Below are positions 1 to 6,693 of a stretch of 6,982 nt of DNA, in pieces. Position numbers and translations under genes: made by a program. The notes under the pieces were generated by a model that did not search any database, was not told the DNA's origin, and worked only from the letters and a program-made list of their open reading frames with translations. Positions within the stretch are counted from its first letter, which is position 1. Each line of letters opens with the position of its first letter. This DNA comes from Pseudomonadota bacterium (GTDB lineage Bacteria; Desulfobacterota; Desulfovibrionia; Desulfovibrionales; Desulfovibrionaceae): positions 1 through 6,982 of the forward strand of contig JAEXTU010000359.1 in the NCBI GenBank assembly GCA_023453335.1, read 5' to 3'.

Positions 1-1022
1 GAGCAGGGCGCGTCCAGGAGGATGGCCGGCACCGGCCGGGCCAGGGGGGCCGGGGCGTCGGCCCGGGCGCAGCAGGCGGCGGCGGGCAGGCGAAGCCGGG
101 CGAAGTCCTGGCGCAGGCCGCGCCGCCGGGGGAGGTTGGGGTCGCTCATGAGCACCGGCCCGGAACCCAGGGCCAGGAGCAGGGCGGACTTGCCGCCCCG
201 GCCGCAGCAGGCGTCCCACACCGGCCGGGGCCAGGCCGCCGCGCCCAGGCGATGCATGGCCTCCTGGCCGGCCAGGCTTTGCCGGGCCGCGAAGGCGGAG
301 GTCTCCAGGGCGAAGCCCCCCTGCTGGAGGATATCCGCGCCCGGGGCCAGGGCCAGGCCGGGGGGCAGGGCCGCGAGGCAGTCCGGGGAGGCGGCCAGGC
401 GGTCGTAGGCGGCCTGGGCGCCGGGCTTATCCAAGTGAAAGCGCAACCCCAGGGGAGCGGGGGCCAGGGAGGCGGCCAGCAGGGTATGGGTGGTCTCCGG
501 GCCGTAGGCCGCCAGCCACAAATCCACGATCCAGGCCGGGGCCGCATAGAAGCGGGACAGGAACTGGGGCTCGGTGGTCTTCCTGGTGCGGTAGTAGTCC
601 GGGTTGGCCGCGTCCGCGCCCAGGCGCTGCACGCTGCGCAGCACGCCGTTGGCCACCCGGGCCAGGCTCTGGCCGCTTTTGGCCTTCACCGCCTCCACCG
701 CCCAGTCCAGGGTGGCGTAGTCCGGCACCTTGTCCAGGTGCAACAGCTCGAAGGCGGCCAGGCCCAGGATGCGCAGCATGGGCCCCGGCAGCTTGTCCGG
801 GTTGCGCAGCAGGGTGGACAGGAGGTGGTCCAGGCGAAGTTTCAGGCGCAGGTAGCCGTAGACGAGTCCGGTCGCCAACGCCGCGTCACGGGGGTCGGGG
901 GCAGGATTCTGGCGGGCCAGGGCCGCGTCCAGGGCGGCCTGGGCGTCCTCGCCCCGGTCCAGGCAATCGGCCAGGGCGTCCAGGGCCAGCCGCCGGGCTG
1001 GCGGGATTCCGGGCGTCTTCAC
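1..1022 (-). CDS. rsmB: RsmB/Sun-type 16S rRNA (cytosine-C5) methyltransferase, 3' end beyond window
   Basis: Family role: RsmB (Sun/Fmu) methylates C967 of 16S rRNA using SAM. The frame is open from a GTG at 1022 to base 1, giving 340 residues before the window cuts it. Residues 10-135 look like the NusB-type RNA-binding domain (LVYGYLRL at 53-60, LRILGLAAFELL at 83-94, ANGVLRSVQRL at 124-134). The Rossmann methyltransferase domain follows: SAM motif I VWDACCGRGGK at 268-278, the motif II acidic residue D294 in LMSDP, and motif IV ILLDAPC at 334-340, whose Cys matches the motif IV Cys of the family. The final TCS-type motif VI should lie just outside. The GTG overlaps the stop of the DUF116 gene by four bases and has no strong ribosome site, suggesting coupled translation. 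Motif I is divergent (family usually DACAAPGGKT), and the usual VQD segment reads GGFALETSAF at 235-244. The family call is firm; the exact target base is inferred. Confidence 0.88.
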   Translation of the reverse strand, partial: MKTPGIPPARRLALDALADCLDRGEDAQAALDAALARQNPAPDPRDAALATGLVYGYLRLKLRLDHLLSTLLRNPDKLPGPMLRILGLAAFELLHLDKVPDYATLDWAVEAVKAKSGQSLARVANGVLRSVQRLGADAANPDYYRTRKTTEPQFLSRFYAAPAWIVDLWLAAYGPETTHTLLAASLAPAPLGLRFHLDKPGAQAAYDRLAASPDCLAALPPGLALAPGADILQQGGFALETSAFAARQSLAGQEAMHRLGAAAWPRPVWDACCGRGGKSALLLALGSGPVLMSDPNLPRRRGLRQDFARLRLPAAACCARADAPAPLARPVPAILLDAPC

Positions 1023-1906
1023 GCGCCGGACTCGGCGGCCGGGGCGGGGGCGGGGTCTGCCGCGGGCCGGGCGGCCGGGGCGGGCATCTCCTCCAGGAAC
1101 AGGGCCAGGGCCTGCTCCAGGTGGGCCATGCACACCGAGGTGTCCAGGCAGGGGCCGTGCGGCCGTTCGTTGAGCACCCCGTAGACCGGGATGGGGTAGG
1201 TGTCCTGGATGCCGCTGGAGAGGTCGCGCTCGCAGGCCACGGCCAGGATGAGCCGGGGCCGGGCCTGCACCACGATGCGCCGGGCGATGGTGCCGCCGGT
1301 GGCGATGGCCAGGCTCACCCCGAAGCGCTCGGAGAACTCCAGCAGGTCCTTGATGGAGCACTTGCCGCAGCGCTTGCAGTTCTGGATGTTGTAGGTGAGC
1401 CGCATGTCGCAGCGGCTGTTCTGCAGGCAGTGGGGCATGAGGAGCAGGATGTCCTTGGCCTGGTAGCGGCCGGCCTCGGAGCGGACCAGCTCGTTGTTCA
1501 CCTTGATGAACGAGGCCCGGATGCGCTCCTTGGAAATGCCCAGGAGCCGGCCGAGCAGGGTCATGAGTGGCAGGAAGAGCTTGATGGTCACGCCCCGCAT
1601 GCGGCGGGAGAAGGGCAGTTGCCGGCCGAGCAGGATGTTGAGCACCAGGGACAGGGCGGCCCAGGCCACCAGCACGCCCAGCGCGGCCAGGGCCGCGCCC
1701 ATGAGCACCGGGGCCAGGGGATGGAGGTTGCGCAGGCCCACGTAGGGCACCACCCACAGGGCGGCCAGGAACAGGAGCACCAGGCAGGAGGCCCCGGTGA
1801 TGAGCCCGATGAACAGCCGCTTGCGCGCCGAGCCCGCGGTGCGGTCCTCGGCGTCGAAGGCTTCCAGCGGCTGTTGGGGCCGGGATTTGGGTTGCGGCGT
1901 GGTCAT
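1019..1906 (-). CDS. DUF116 family membrane protein with cysteine cluster, function unknown
   Basis: This 295-residue protein looks like the DUF116 family, whose biochemical role I do not know. After a polar N-terminus there are two hydrophobic segments at about residues 31-53 and 66-93, so the protein should be anchored in the inner membrane with most of its C-terminal part probably cytoplasmic. The cytoplasmic part carries eight cysteines: C160, C166, C177, C180, C183, C225, C253 and C259. The group C177-x2-C180-x2-C183, preceded by PHCLQNSRC at 158-166, resembles a metal or Fe-S site. GVSLAIATGGTIARRIV at 196-212 and the segment LILAVACERDL at 219-229 look like a conserved alpha/beta core. 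The last 20 residues are Pro/Ala-rich and probably disordered. The ATG at 1906 has a GAGG ribosome site seven bases upstream. The gene lies 47 bases after fmt and overlaps rsmB by four bases, so it appears co-transcribed with translation genes. Binding of a metal cluster is inference only. Confidence 0.85.
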   Translation of the reverse strand: MTTPQPKSRPQQPLEAFDAEDRTAGSARKRLFIGLITGASCLVLLFLAALWVVPYVGLRNLHPLAPVLMGAALAALGVLVAWAALSLVLNILLGRQLPFSRRMRGVTIKLFLPLMTLLGRLLGISKERIRASFIKVNNELVRSEAGRYQAKDILLLMPHCLQNSRCDMRLTYNIQNCKRCGKCSIKDLLEFSERFGVSLAIATGGTIARRIVVQARPRLILAVACERDLSSGIQDTYPIPVYGVLNERPHGPCLDTSVCMAHLEQALALFLEEMPAPAARPAADPAPAPAAESGA

Positions 1907-1953
1907 GGGGCTGCCTCGGGATGCTCCACCCTAACAGGCTTCGGGGAACCGGT

Positions 1954-2958
1954 TCAAGACCCTTGCGGCGTGGGGCAGGCCGACCCGGACTGGGGCAGCG
2001 GCCCGTCGCACAGGTAGCCGCAGACGAAGGCCGTGGCCCCCATCTCCTTGCGGCCCTCGGGCTTCACCGCCGGGGTCAGATAGACCCGGTCCGCGCAGGC
2101 GATGGCCAGCATCCCCTCCTCCTCGCCCAGGATGGTGCCGGGAGTCGCGTCCAGGGGCCGGGGGCCGCCCGGCCGGCCCGGGGCCAGGGCGAGGCGCAGG
2201 GGCTTGGGACGGCCCGGGGCGGACCAGAAGAAGTAGGCGCCGGGCCAGGGGTGTACACCGCGCACCTGGTTGTGCACCGCCGCCGCGGTCCGGGTCCAGT
2301 CGATGCAGCCCTCCTCCTTGCGCAGCTTGGGCGCGTAGGTGGCCTGCGAGTTGTCCTGGGGCGCGCGTACGGCGCGGCCCGCGGCGATGCGGTCCAGGGC
2401 CGCGGCCAGGGCGCGGCCGCCCAGTTCGGCCAGTTCGTCGTGCAGGCTCGCCGCGTCGGTGTCCGGACCGATGGGGTGTTCGCGCACCAGCAGCACATCG
2501 CCGGTGTCGAGCCCCTTGTCCATCTGCATGATGCTCACTCCGGTCATGGTCTCGCCGGCCATGATGGCCCGCTGGATGGGCGCGGCCCCGCGGTATTTGG
2601 GGAGCAGGGAGGCGTGCACGTTCACCGCGCCCAGGCGGGGGATGTCCAGTACGGCCTGGGGCAGGATGAGGCCGTAGGCCGCCACCAGGAGCAGGTCGGG
2701 GGCGAGGGCGGCCAGCTCGGCGCGGGCCTCGGGGCCCTTGAAGTTCTCCGGCTGGAACACGGGCAGGCCGTGGCGCAGGGCCAGGACCTTGGTCTCGGGC
2801 GGCCTGCACTCCAGTCCCCGGCCGCAAGGCCGGTCGGGCTGGGCGTACACCCCCACCACCCGGCCGCCCGGCCAGCCCAGGGCGTGCCCCAGGATGGTGG
2901 CGGCAAAGGCCGGGGTGCCCATGAAGACTAGGCGGAGGGGCTCTTGCGCTTCTCCCAT
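1954..2958 (-). CDS. fmt: Methionyl-tRNA formyltransferase
   Basis: Fmt transfers a formyl group from 10-formyl-tetrahydrofolate to Met on initiator tRNA, so that the charged tRNA is used for initiation. At 334 residues it is near the usual length (about 310-320). The N-terminal Rossmann catalytic domain starts with LRLVFMGTPAFAA (8-20). The folate site motif VNVHASLLPKYRGAAPIQR spans 112-130, and MQMDKGLDTGD is at 144-154. The catalytic triad of the E. coli enzyme (N108, H110, D146) matches N113, H115 and D151. The C-terminal OB-type domain includes VHPWPGAYF (235-243) and ends with the family-like KPEGRKEMGATAFVCGY (299-315). I chose the ATG at 2958, although it overlaps the end of def by 31 bases, because the next ATG (2922) would remove the first beta strand. 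Its ribosome site is poor in spacing (GGAG only two bases upstream), which fits translational coupling to def. Confidence 0.97.
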   Translation of the reverse strand: MGEAQEPLRLVFMGTPAFAATILGHALGWPGGRVVGVYAQPDRPCGRGLECRPPETKVLALRHGLPVFQPENFKGPEARAELAALAPDLLLVAAYGLILPQAVLDIPRLGAVNVHASLLPKYRGAAPIQRAIMAGETMTGVSIMQMDKGLDTGDVLLVREHPIGPDTDAASLHDELAELGGRALAAALDRIAAGRAVRAPQDNSQATYAPKLRKEEGCIDWTRTAAAVHNQVRGVHPWPGAYFFWSAPGRPKPLRLALAPGRPGGPRPLDATPGTILGEEEGMLAIACADRVYLTPAVKPEGRKEMGATAFVCGYLCDGPLPQSGSACPTPQGS

Positions 2959-3443
2959 TTCTCCACTTTCTTGTCGTAGAGGACCCGCTTCAGGCGGCTG
3001 ATGCGGTCGATGAAGAGCGCGCCGTCCAGGTGGTCCAGCTCGTGCTGCAGGCACACGGCCAGGAGGTCGTCGCCTTCCACGGTCACCTCCTTGCCCTCCA
3101 GGTCCTTGGCCTTGACCGTGACCTTGGCCGCGCGCTTGACCTTGCTGCGGTAGGAGCGCACCGACAGGCAGCCCTCCTCGGTCTCGGTTTCGCCCTCGGC
3201 GGCCACGATGCGCGGGTTGACCAGCACCATGAGCCCCTCGCGCTTCTCCGGCCCGGTGAGGTCGACGACCACCAGCCGGCAGCACTCGCCCACCTGGGGC
3301 GCGGCCAGGCCGATGCCCTCGTTGGCGTACATGGCCTCGGCCATGTCCGCGGCGAGCTGCTTGATCTCCGGGGTGATCTCCCCGACGTCCTTGGCCTTTT
3401 CCTTGAGCCGCGGGTCGGGGTAGGTGAGGATGGTGAGGGCCAT
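2928..3443 (-). CDS. def: Peptide deformylase
   Basis: Peptide deformylase is a metal-dependent hydrolase that removes the N-formyl group from nascent proteins, reversing the mark placed by Fmt. The protein has 171 residues, normal for the bacterial type. All three signature motifs are present: GIGLAAPQV at 43-51, EGCLS at 90-94 with metal ligand C92, and QHELDH at 133-138, where H134 and H138 bind the metal and E135 is the catalytic acid/base. After EGCLSV the sequence continues RSYRSKVKR, where many family members have Pro-Gly. The C-terminal tail is very basic and charged (KKVEKWEKRK, 158-167). The ATG at 3443 has a GGAG ribosome site five bases upstream and gives the standard N-terminus (LTILTYPDPRL). 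It begins 11 bases after the aspS stop, and its last 31 bases lie inside the start of fmt, the usual def-fmt pairing. Confidence 0.97.
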   Translation of the reverse strand: MALTILTYPDPRLKEKAKDVGEITPEIKQLAADMAEAMYANEGIGLAAPQVGECCRLVVVDLTGPEKREGLMVLVNPRIVAAEGETETEEGCLSVRSYRSKVKRAAKVTVKAKDLEGKEVTVEGDDLLAVCLQHELDHLDGALFIDRISRLKRVLYDKKVEKWEKRKSPSA

Positions 3444-3454
3444 GCGTGCTCCGG

Positions 3455-5293
3455 CTACTCGGCCTTTTCTCGCACCCGGATGCCCAGCTCGCGGAGCTGG
3501 CGGTTGGACACGGTGTTGGGGGCCTCGGTCATGAGGCAGGTGGCCTTCTGGGTCTTGGGGAAGGCGATGACCTCGCGGATGGACTTGGCCCCGGCCATCA
3601 ACATGATAAGGCGGTCCAGGCCGAAGGCAATGCCGCCGTGCGGCGGCGCGCCGAACTCCAGGGCCTGGAGCAGGAACCCGAACTTGGCCTCGGCCTCCTC
3701 GGCGTCGATGCCCAGGGCCGCGAACATGGCCTGCTGCATGGGCCGGGTGTGGATGCGGATGGAGCCGCCGCCGATCTCGTAGCCGTTGAGCACCAGGTCG
3801 TAGGCCTTGGCCAGGGCGCCCCCCGGGTTGTCGGCCAGCTTCTCCACGTGCCCGTCCTGGGGCGAGGTGAAGGGATGGTGCCGGGCCACCCAGCGCTTCT
3901 CCTCGGGGTCGAACTCGAGCAGCGGGAAGTCGGTGACCCACAGGGGGTTGAAGGCGTTCTCGTCAATGAGGCCCATGCGCTCGCCCAACTGGAGCCGCAA
4001 CTGCCCCAGGGCGGTGTTCACCATGTCCGCGGGGCCGGCCTGGAAGAACACGATGTCCCCGATCTGCATGCCCAGCTTCCCGGCCAGGCCGGCGCGCTCG
4101 GCCTCGGACAGGAACTTGGCGAAGGGCGACTGCCAGGACCCGTCCTCCTTGACCTTGATCCAGGCCAGGCCCTGGGCCCCGTAGATCTTCACGAACTCGG
4201 TGAGGTCGTCGATCTCCTTGCGGGTCAGCTCGCCGCCCTTGGGAACGCGCAGTCCCTTGACCAGCTCGGCCGCGGCAAAGACCTTGAACTCGGACCCGCG
4301 CACGACATCCGTGACATCGGTGAGCAGGAGGCCGAAGCGGGTGTCAGGCTTGTCCAGGCCGTATTTGTCCATGGCCTCGTGCCAGGTCATGCGCGGGAAG
4401 GGGTCGGGCAGGGTGCGGTCCAGGCACTCGGCGAACACCCGGCGCACCATGCCCTCGGCCATGGCCATCACGTCCTCGCGGTCCACGAAGGACATCTCGC
4501 AGTCGATCTGGGTGAACTCGGGCTGGCGGTCGGCGCGCAGGTCCTCGTCCCGGAAGCAGCGCACGATCTGGTAGTAGCGCTCCATGCCCGAGACCATGAG
4601 CAGTTGCTTGAAAAGCTGCGGGGACTGGGGCAGGGCGAAGAACAGGCCCTGGTTCAGCCGGCTGGGCACCAGGAAGTCGCGCGCGCCCTCGGGCGTGCTC
4701 TTGGTGAGCACCGGGGTCTCGATCTCCAGGAAGCCCGCCTGGTCCAGGTAGCGGCGCACGCTCTGGGCGGCCTTGTGCCGCAGCAGGAAGTTGCGGGCCA
4801 GCTTGGGCCGGCGCAGGTCCAGGTAGCGGTACTTGAGGCGCAGGTTCTCGGCCGCGTCGGTGCGGTCCTCGATGGGGAAGGGCACGGTGCGCGAGGTGTT
4901 GAGCAGCTTCCAGCCGGTGACCACCACCTCGATCTCGCCGGTGGGCAGGTTGGGATTGGCCATGCCCTCGGGCCGGGGCCGCACGAAACCCGTAATCGCC
5001 AGCACGTACTCGGTGCGCAGGATGTGGGCCTGGGCGTGGGCCTCGGGCGCGTGCTCCGGGCTGAACACCACCTGGGTCAGGCCCTCGCGGTCGCGCAGGT
5101 CGATGAAGATGAGCCCGCCGTGGTCGCGGCGGTACTGGGCCCAGCCCATGAGGCAGACCGTGGCCCCGTTGTCCGCGGCGCGTAGGGCGGCGCAGGTGTG
5201 GGTGCGCGTCCAGCCGGCCAGGGGCTCCAGGTATTTCTGGTGGTCGGCCTGAACGTCGGCCGATTCCTGCGGGGTGATGATCTGCTCGTCCAT
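3455..5293 (-). CDS. aspS: Aspartyl-tRNA synthetase, bacterial type, probably non-discriminating
   Basis: AspRS is a class IIb synthetase that attaches Asp to tRNA-Asp; non-discriminating forms also charge tRNA-Asn, after which GatCAB amidates Asp to Asn. The 612-residue protein has the full bacterial layout: OB-fold anticodon domain (about 45-130), class II core with motif 1 (GFLEIETPVL, 187-196), QSPQ (223-226) and motif 2 (CFRDEDLRADRQPEFTQID, 246-264), the bacterial GAD insertion (about 315-445), and motif 3 GIAFGLDRL (554-562) with R561. In the anticodon domain RRDHGG (55-60) has His and Gly where the discriminating E. coli enzyme has Leu and Ser, which points to relaxed tRNA recognition (inference). 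There is an N-terminal extension of about 28 residues before the usual start of the family (W28-x-R-T). The ATG at 5293 is preceded by GAGGAAAG at good spacing. The gene starts 37 bases after hisS, a common pairing. Confidence 0.97.
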   Translation of the reverse strand: MDEQIITPQESADVQADHQKYLEPLAGWTRTHTCAALRAADNGATVCLMGWAQYRRDHGGLIFIDLRDREGLTQVVFSPEHAPEAHAQAHILRTEYVLAITGFVRPRPEGMANPNLPTGEIEVVVTGWKLLNTSRTVPFPIEDRTDAAENLRLKYRYLDLRRPKLARNFLLRHKAAQSVRRYLDQAGFLEIETPVLTKSTPEGARDFLVPSRLNQGLFFALPQSPQLFKQLLMVSGMERYYQIVRCFRDEDLRADRQPEFTQIDCEMSFVDREDVMAMAEGMVRRVFAECLDRTLPDPFPRMTWHEAMDKYGLDKPDTRFGLLLTDVTDVVRGSEFKVFAAAELVKGLRVPKGGELTRKEIDDLTEFVKIYGAQGLAWIKVKEDGSWQSPFAKFLSEAERAGLAGKLGMQIGDIVFFQAGPADMVNTALGQLRLQLGERMGLIDENAFNPLWVTDFPLLEFDPEEKRWVARHHPFTSPQDGHVEKLADNPGGALAKAYDLVLNGYEIGGGSIRIHTRPMQQAMFAALGIDAEEAEAKFGFLLQALEFGAPPHGGIAFGLDRLIMLMAGAKSIREVIAFPKTQKATCLMTEAPNTVSNRQLRELGIRVREKAE

Positions 5294-5299
5294 GGCGTG

Positions 5300-5307
5300 C
5301 TTTCCTC
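5300..5307 (-). promoter_or_regulatory. Ribosome binding site of aspS
   Basis: The minus strand reads GAGGAAAG here, six bases before the ATG at 5293. It is the strongest ribosome site in the window. It supports the long N-terminal form of AspRS rather than a start nearer residue 28, where there is no ATG or GTG in frame. Confidence 0.7.
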
Positions 5308-5330
5308 GAAGAGAGCGTTGGTAACGGTCG

Positions 5331-6584
5331 TTAGATGCCGAACAGGGTGCGCAGCGCGGCCACGTCGTCCATGCGGACCTCGGACTGGCCGCCGCCGGCC
5401 AGGTCCTTGGCCTGCACCGCGCCGCGCGCCAGTTCGTCCGCGCCCAGCAGCAGGCACAGGCGCGCCCCGCTCTTGGATGCGGCGCGCAGGCGGCTCTTCA
5501 CGCTGCCCGCGGTGAAGTCCATGTCCCCGCGCAGGCCCAGGCCGCGCAGGCGCTGGGCCAGGGCCAGAGCCGCACCGGCCGCGGCCTGGTCCAGCAGGGC
5601 CAGGAAGAAGTCCGGGGCCGGGGGCGCGGCCTCGGGCAGGAGCATGGCCAGGCGCTCCATGCCGATGGCGAAGCCGATGCCCGCCACGTCCGGGCCGCCC
5701 AGGTCGCGCACCAGGCCGTCGTAGCGGCCGCCGCCGGCCACCGCGGTCTGGGACCCGATGTCCGCGGAGGTGATCTCGAAGGTGGTGCCCACGTAGTAGT
5801 CCAGGCCGCGCACCAGGCGGGGATTGAGCGTGTACTCCACGCCCTGGGCCTCCAGGGCCTGGCGTAGGGCCGCGAAATGGGTGGCGCAGTCCGGGCAGAG
5901 GTGGTCGGTGATGAGCGGCGCGCCCGCGGTGGCCGCCTTGCAGGTGGGGACCTTGCAGTCCAGGACCCGCAGGGGGTTGGTGTTCGTGCGGCGGCGGCAG
6001 TCCTCGCACAGGGCCTCGGGGGCCAGGCCCGCGAAGTAGTCGATGAGGGCCTGGCGGTAGCCGGGCCGGCAGGCGGCGCAGCCCAGGGAGTTCAGCTCGA
6101 AGGAGAGTTTCTTAAGGCCCAGTTCGCGCAGATAGGTCCAGAGCATGAGCAGGACCTCGGCGTCGGCCTCGGGCGCCGTGGGGCCGAGCAGCTCCGCGTC
6201 CAGCTGGTGGAACTGGCGCATGCGGCCCTTCTGGGGCCGCTCGTAGCGGAACATGGGGCCGAAGGTGAAGAGCTTCACCACCGGCCTGTCGCTGAACACC
6301 TTGTTCTCGATGCAGGCGCGCATGACCCCGGCGGTGGCCTCGGGCCGCATGGTCAGGTTGCGGCCCTTGCGGTCCGGGAAGGTGTACATCTCCTTGGAGA
6401 CCACGTCGGTCTCCTCGCCGATGGAGCGGGCGAAGAGCTCGGTCTTCTCCAGCACCGGGATGCGCAGCTGGGCGTAGCCGTAGCGGCCGAAGACCTCGCG
6501 GGCCACGGTCTCCAGGCGGGTGAAGGCCGTGGAGTCGGGCTCGAACAGGTCGGCCACGCCCTTGATTTTCTGGATGGCGTTCAT
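5331..6584 (-). CDS. hisS: Histidyl-tRNA synthetase
   Basis: HisRS is a class IIa synthetase that attaches His to tRNA-His in the cytoplasm. The 417-residue protein is of normal length. It shows the opening IKGVADLF (7-14), motif 1 around 35-46, motif 2 FTFGPMFRYERPQKGRMRQFHQ (106-127, with R113), the histidine motifs LVRGLDYYVGTTFE (257-270, with R259) and AGGGRYDGL (283-291), and motif 3 GIGFAIGMERL (302-312, with R311). The C-terminal anticodon domain (about 325-417) includes SVKSRLRAASKSGARL (361-376). The insertion between motif 2 and the histidine motifs carries four cysteine pairs (C169/C172, C193/C196, C210/C215, C230/C233), as in many bacterial HisRS and possibly metal-binding. The ATG at 6584, with the purine-rich GCGAGAG just upstream, gives the normal N-terminus; an in-frame TTG at 6620 would add 12 unlikely residues. 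It is the first gene of the proposed operon and lies behind a promoter-like sequence. No T-box leader is visible. Confidence 0.97.
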   Translation of the reverse strand: MNAIQKIKGVADLFEPDSTAFTRLETVAREVFGRYGYAQLRIPVLEKTELFARSIGEETDVVSKEMYTFPDRKGRNLTMRPEATAGVMRACIENKVFSDRPVVKLFTFGPMFRYERPQKGRMRQFHQLDAELLGPTAPEADAEVLLMLWTYLRELGLKKLSFELNSLGCAACRPGYRQALIDYFAGLAPEALCEDCRRRTNTNPLRVLDCKVPTCKAATAGAPLITDHLCPDCATHFAALRQALEAQGVEYTLNPRLVRGLDYYVGTTFEITSADIGSQTAVAGGGRYDGLVRDLGGPDVAGIGFAIGMERLAMLLPEAAPPAPDFFLALLDQAAAGAALALAQRLRGLGLRGDMDFTAGSVKSRLRAASKSGARLCLLLGADELARGAVQAKDLAGGGQSEVRMDDVAALRTLFGI

Positions 6585-6635
6585 GGTCTCTCGCTTGCGA
6601 TGAAAATCCCGGGCAGCCAAGGCCCGAGCCGCATT

Positions 6636-6664
6636 CCGTTAGTCCATCGGCCGGCCAATGTCAA
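6636..6664 (-). promoter_or_regulatory. Probable sigma70-type promoter of the hisS operon
   Basis: On the minus strand a perfect -35 box TTGACA (6659-6664) is followed, after a 17-base spacer, by TAACGG (6636-6641), a weak -10 match. Transcription would begin near 6629 and leave a leader of about 45 bases before the hisS ATG at 6584. The box stands in the only sizeable gap of the window, just ahead of the first operon gene. The exact -35 and ideal spacing support it; the poor -10 box lowers certainty. Confidence 0.5.
6645..6660. repeat. 16-base near-palindrome inside the hisS promoter spacer
   Basis: The plus strand reads CATCGGCCGGCCAATG. Seven of eight base pairs are symmetric, with one C/A mismatch four bases from each end. 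It fills the spacer of the predicted promoter and touches the -35 box, a place where a repressor dimer could act. GGCC-rich palindromes are easy to find by chance in such GC-rich DNA, so an operator role is inference. Confidence 0.35.
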
Positions 6665-6693
6665 AAGCCGGGACAGGGCCGGGGTACGGCAGC

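Noticed and set aside
1931..1971. Possible internal promoter ahead of the DUF116 gene (TTGAAC ... TTAGGG) and a perfect 10-base palindrome GAACCGGTTC at 1946-1955
   Set aside because: The -10 match is very poor, and the palindrome overlaps the fmt stop codon and is short. Neither stands out from chance in GC-rich DNA.
252..2931. Plus-strand frames at 252-1184, 1121-2017 and 1921-2931
   Set aside because: They lie opposite rsmB, the DUF116 gene and fmt, have low-complexity Gln/Gly/Ala-rich products, and span the boundaries of real genes.
3446..5185. Long plus-strand open frame of 579 codons opposite aspS
   Set aside because: Its translation is a repetitive Gly/Leu/His/Val-rich string with no domain, and the opposite strand holds an unmistakable AspRS. 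Long antisense frames are expected in such GC-rich coding DNA.
6585..6620. Upstream TTG start for hisS at 6620
   Set aside because: It would add 12 residues not typical of HisRS, while the ATG at 6584 gives the normal N-terminus and has a purine-rich ribosome site.
6661..6693. Possible terminator after the methyltransferase-like gene
   Set aside because: Only a four-base stem (CCGG/CCGG) can be drawn before a run of four T, and these bases overlap the edge of the predicted hisS promoter. Too weak to call.
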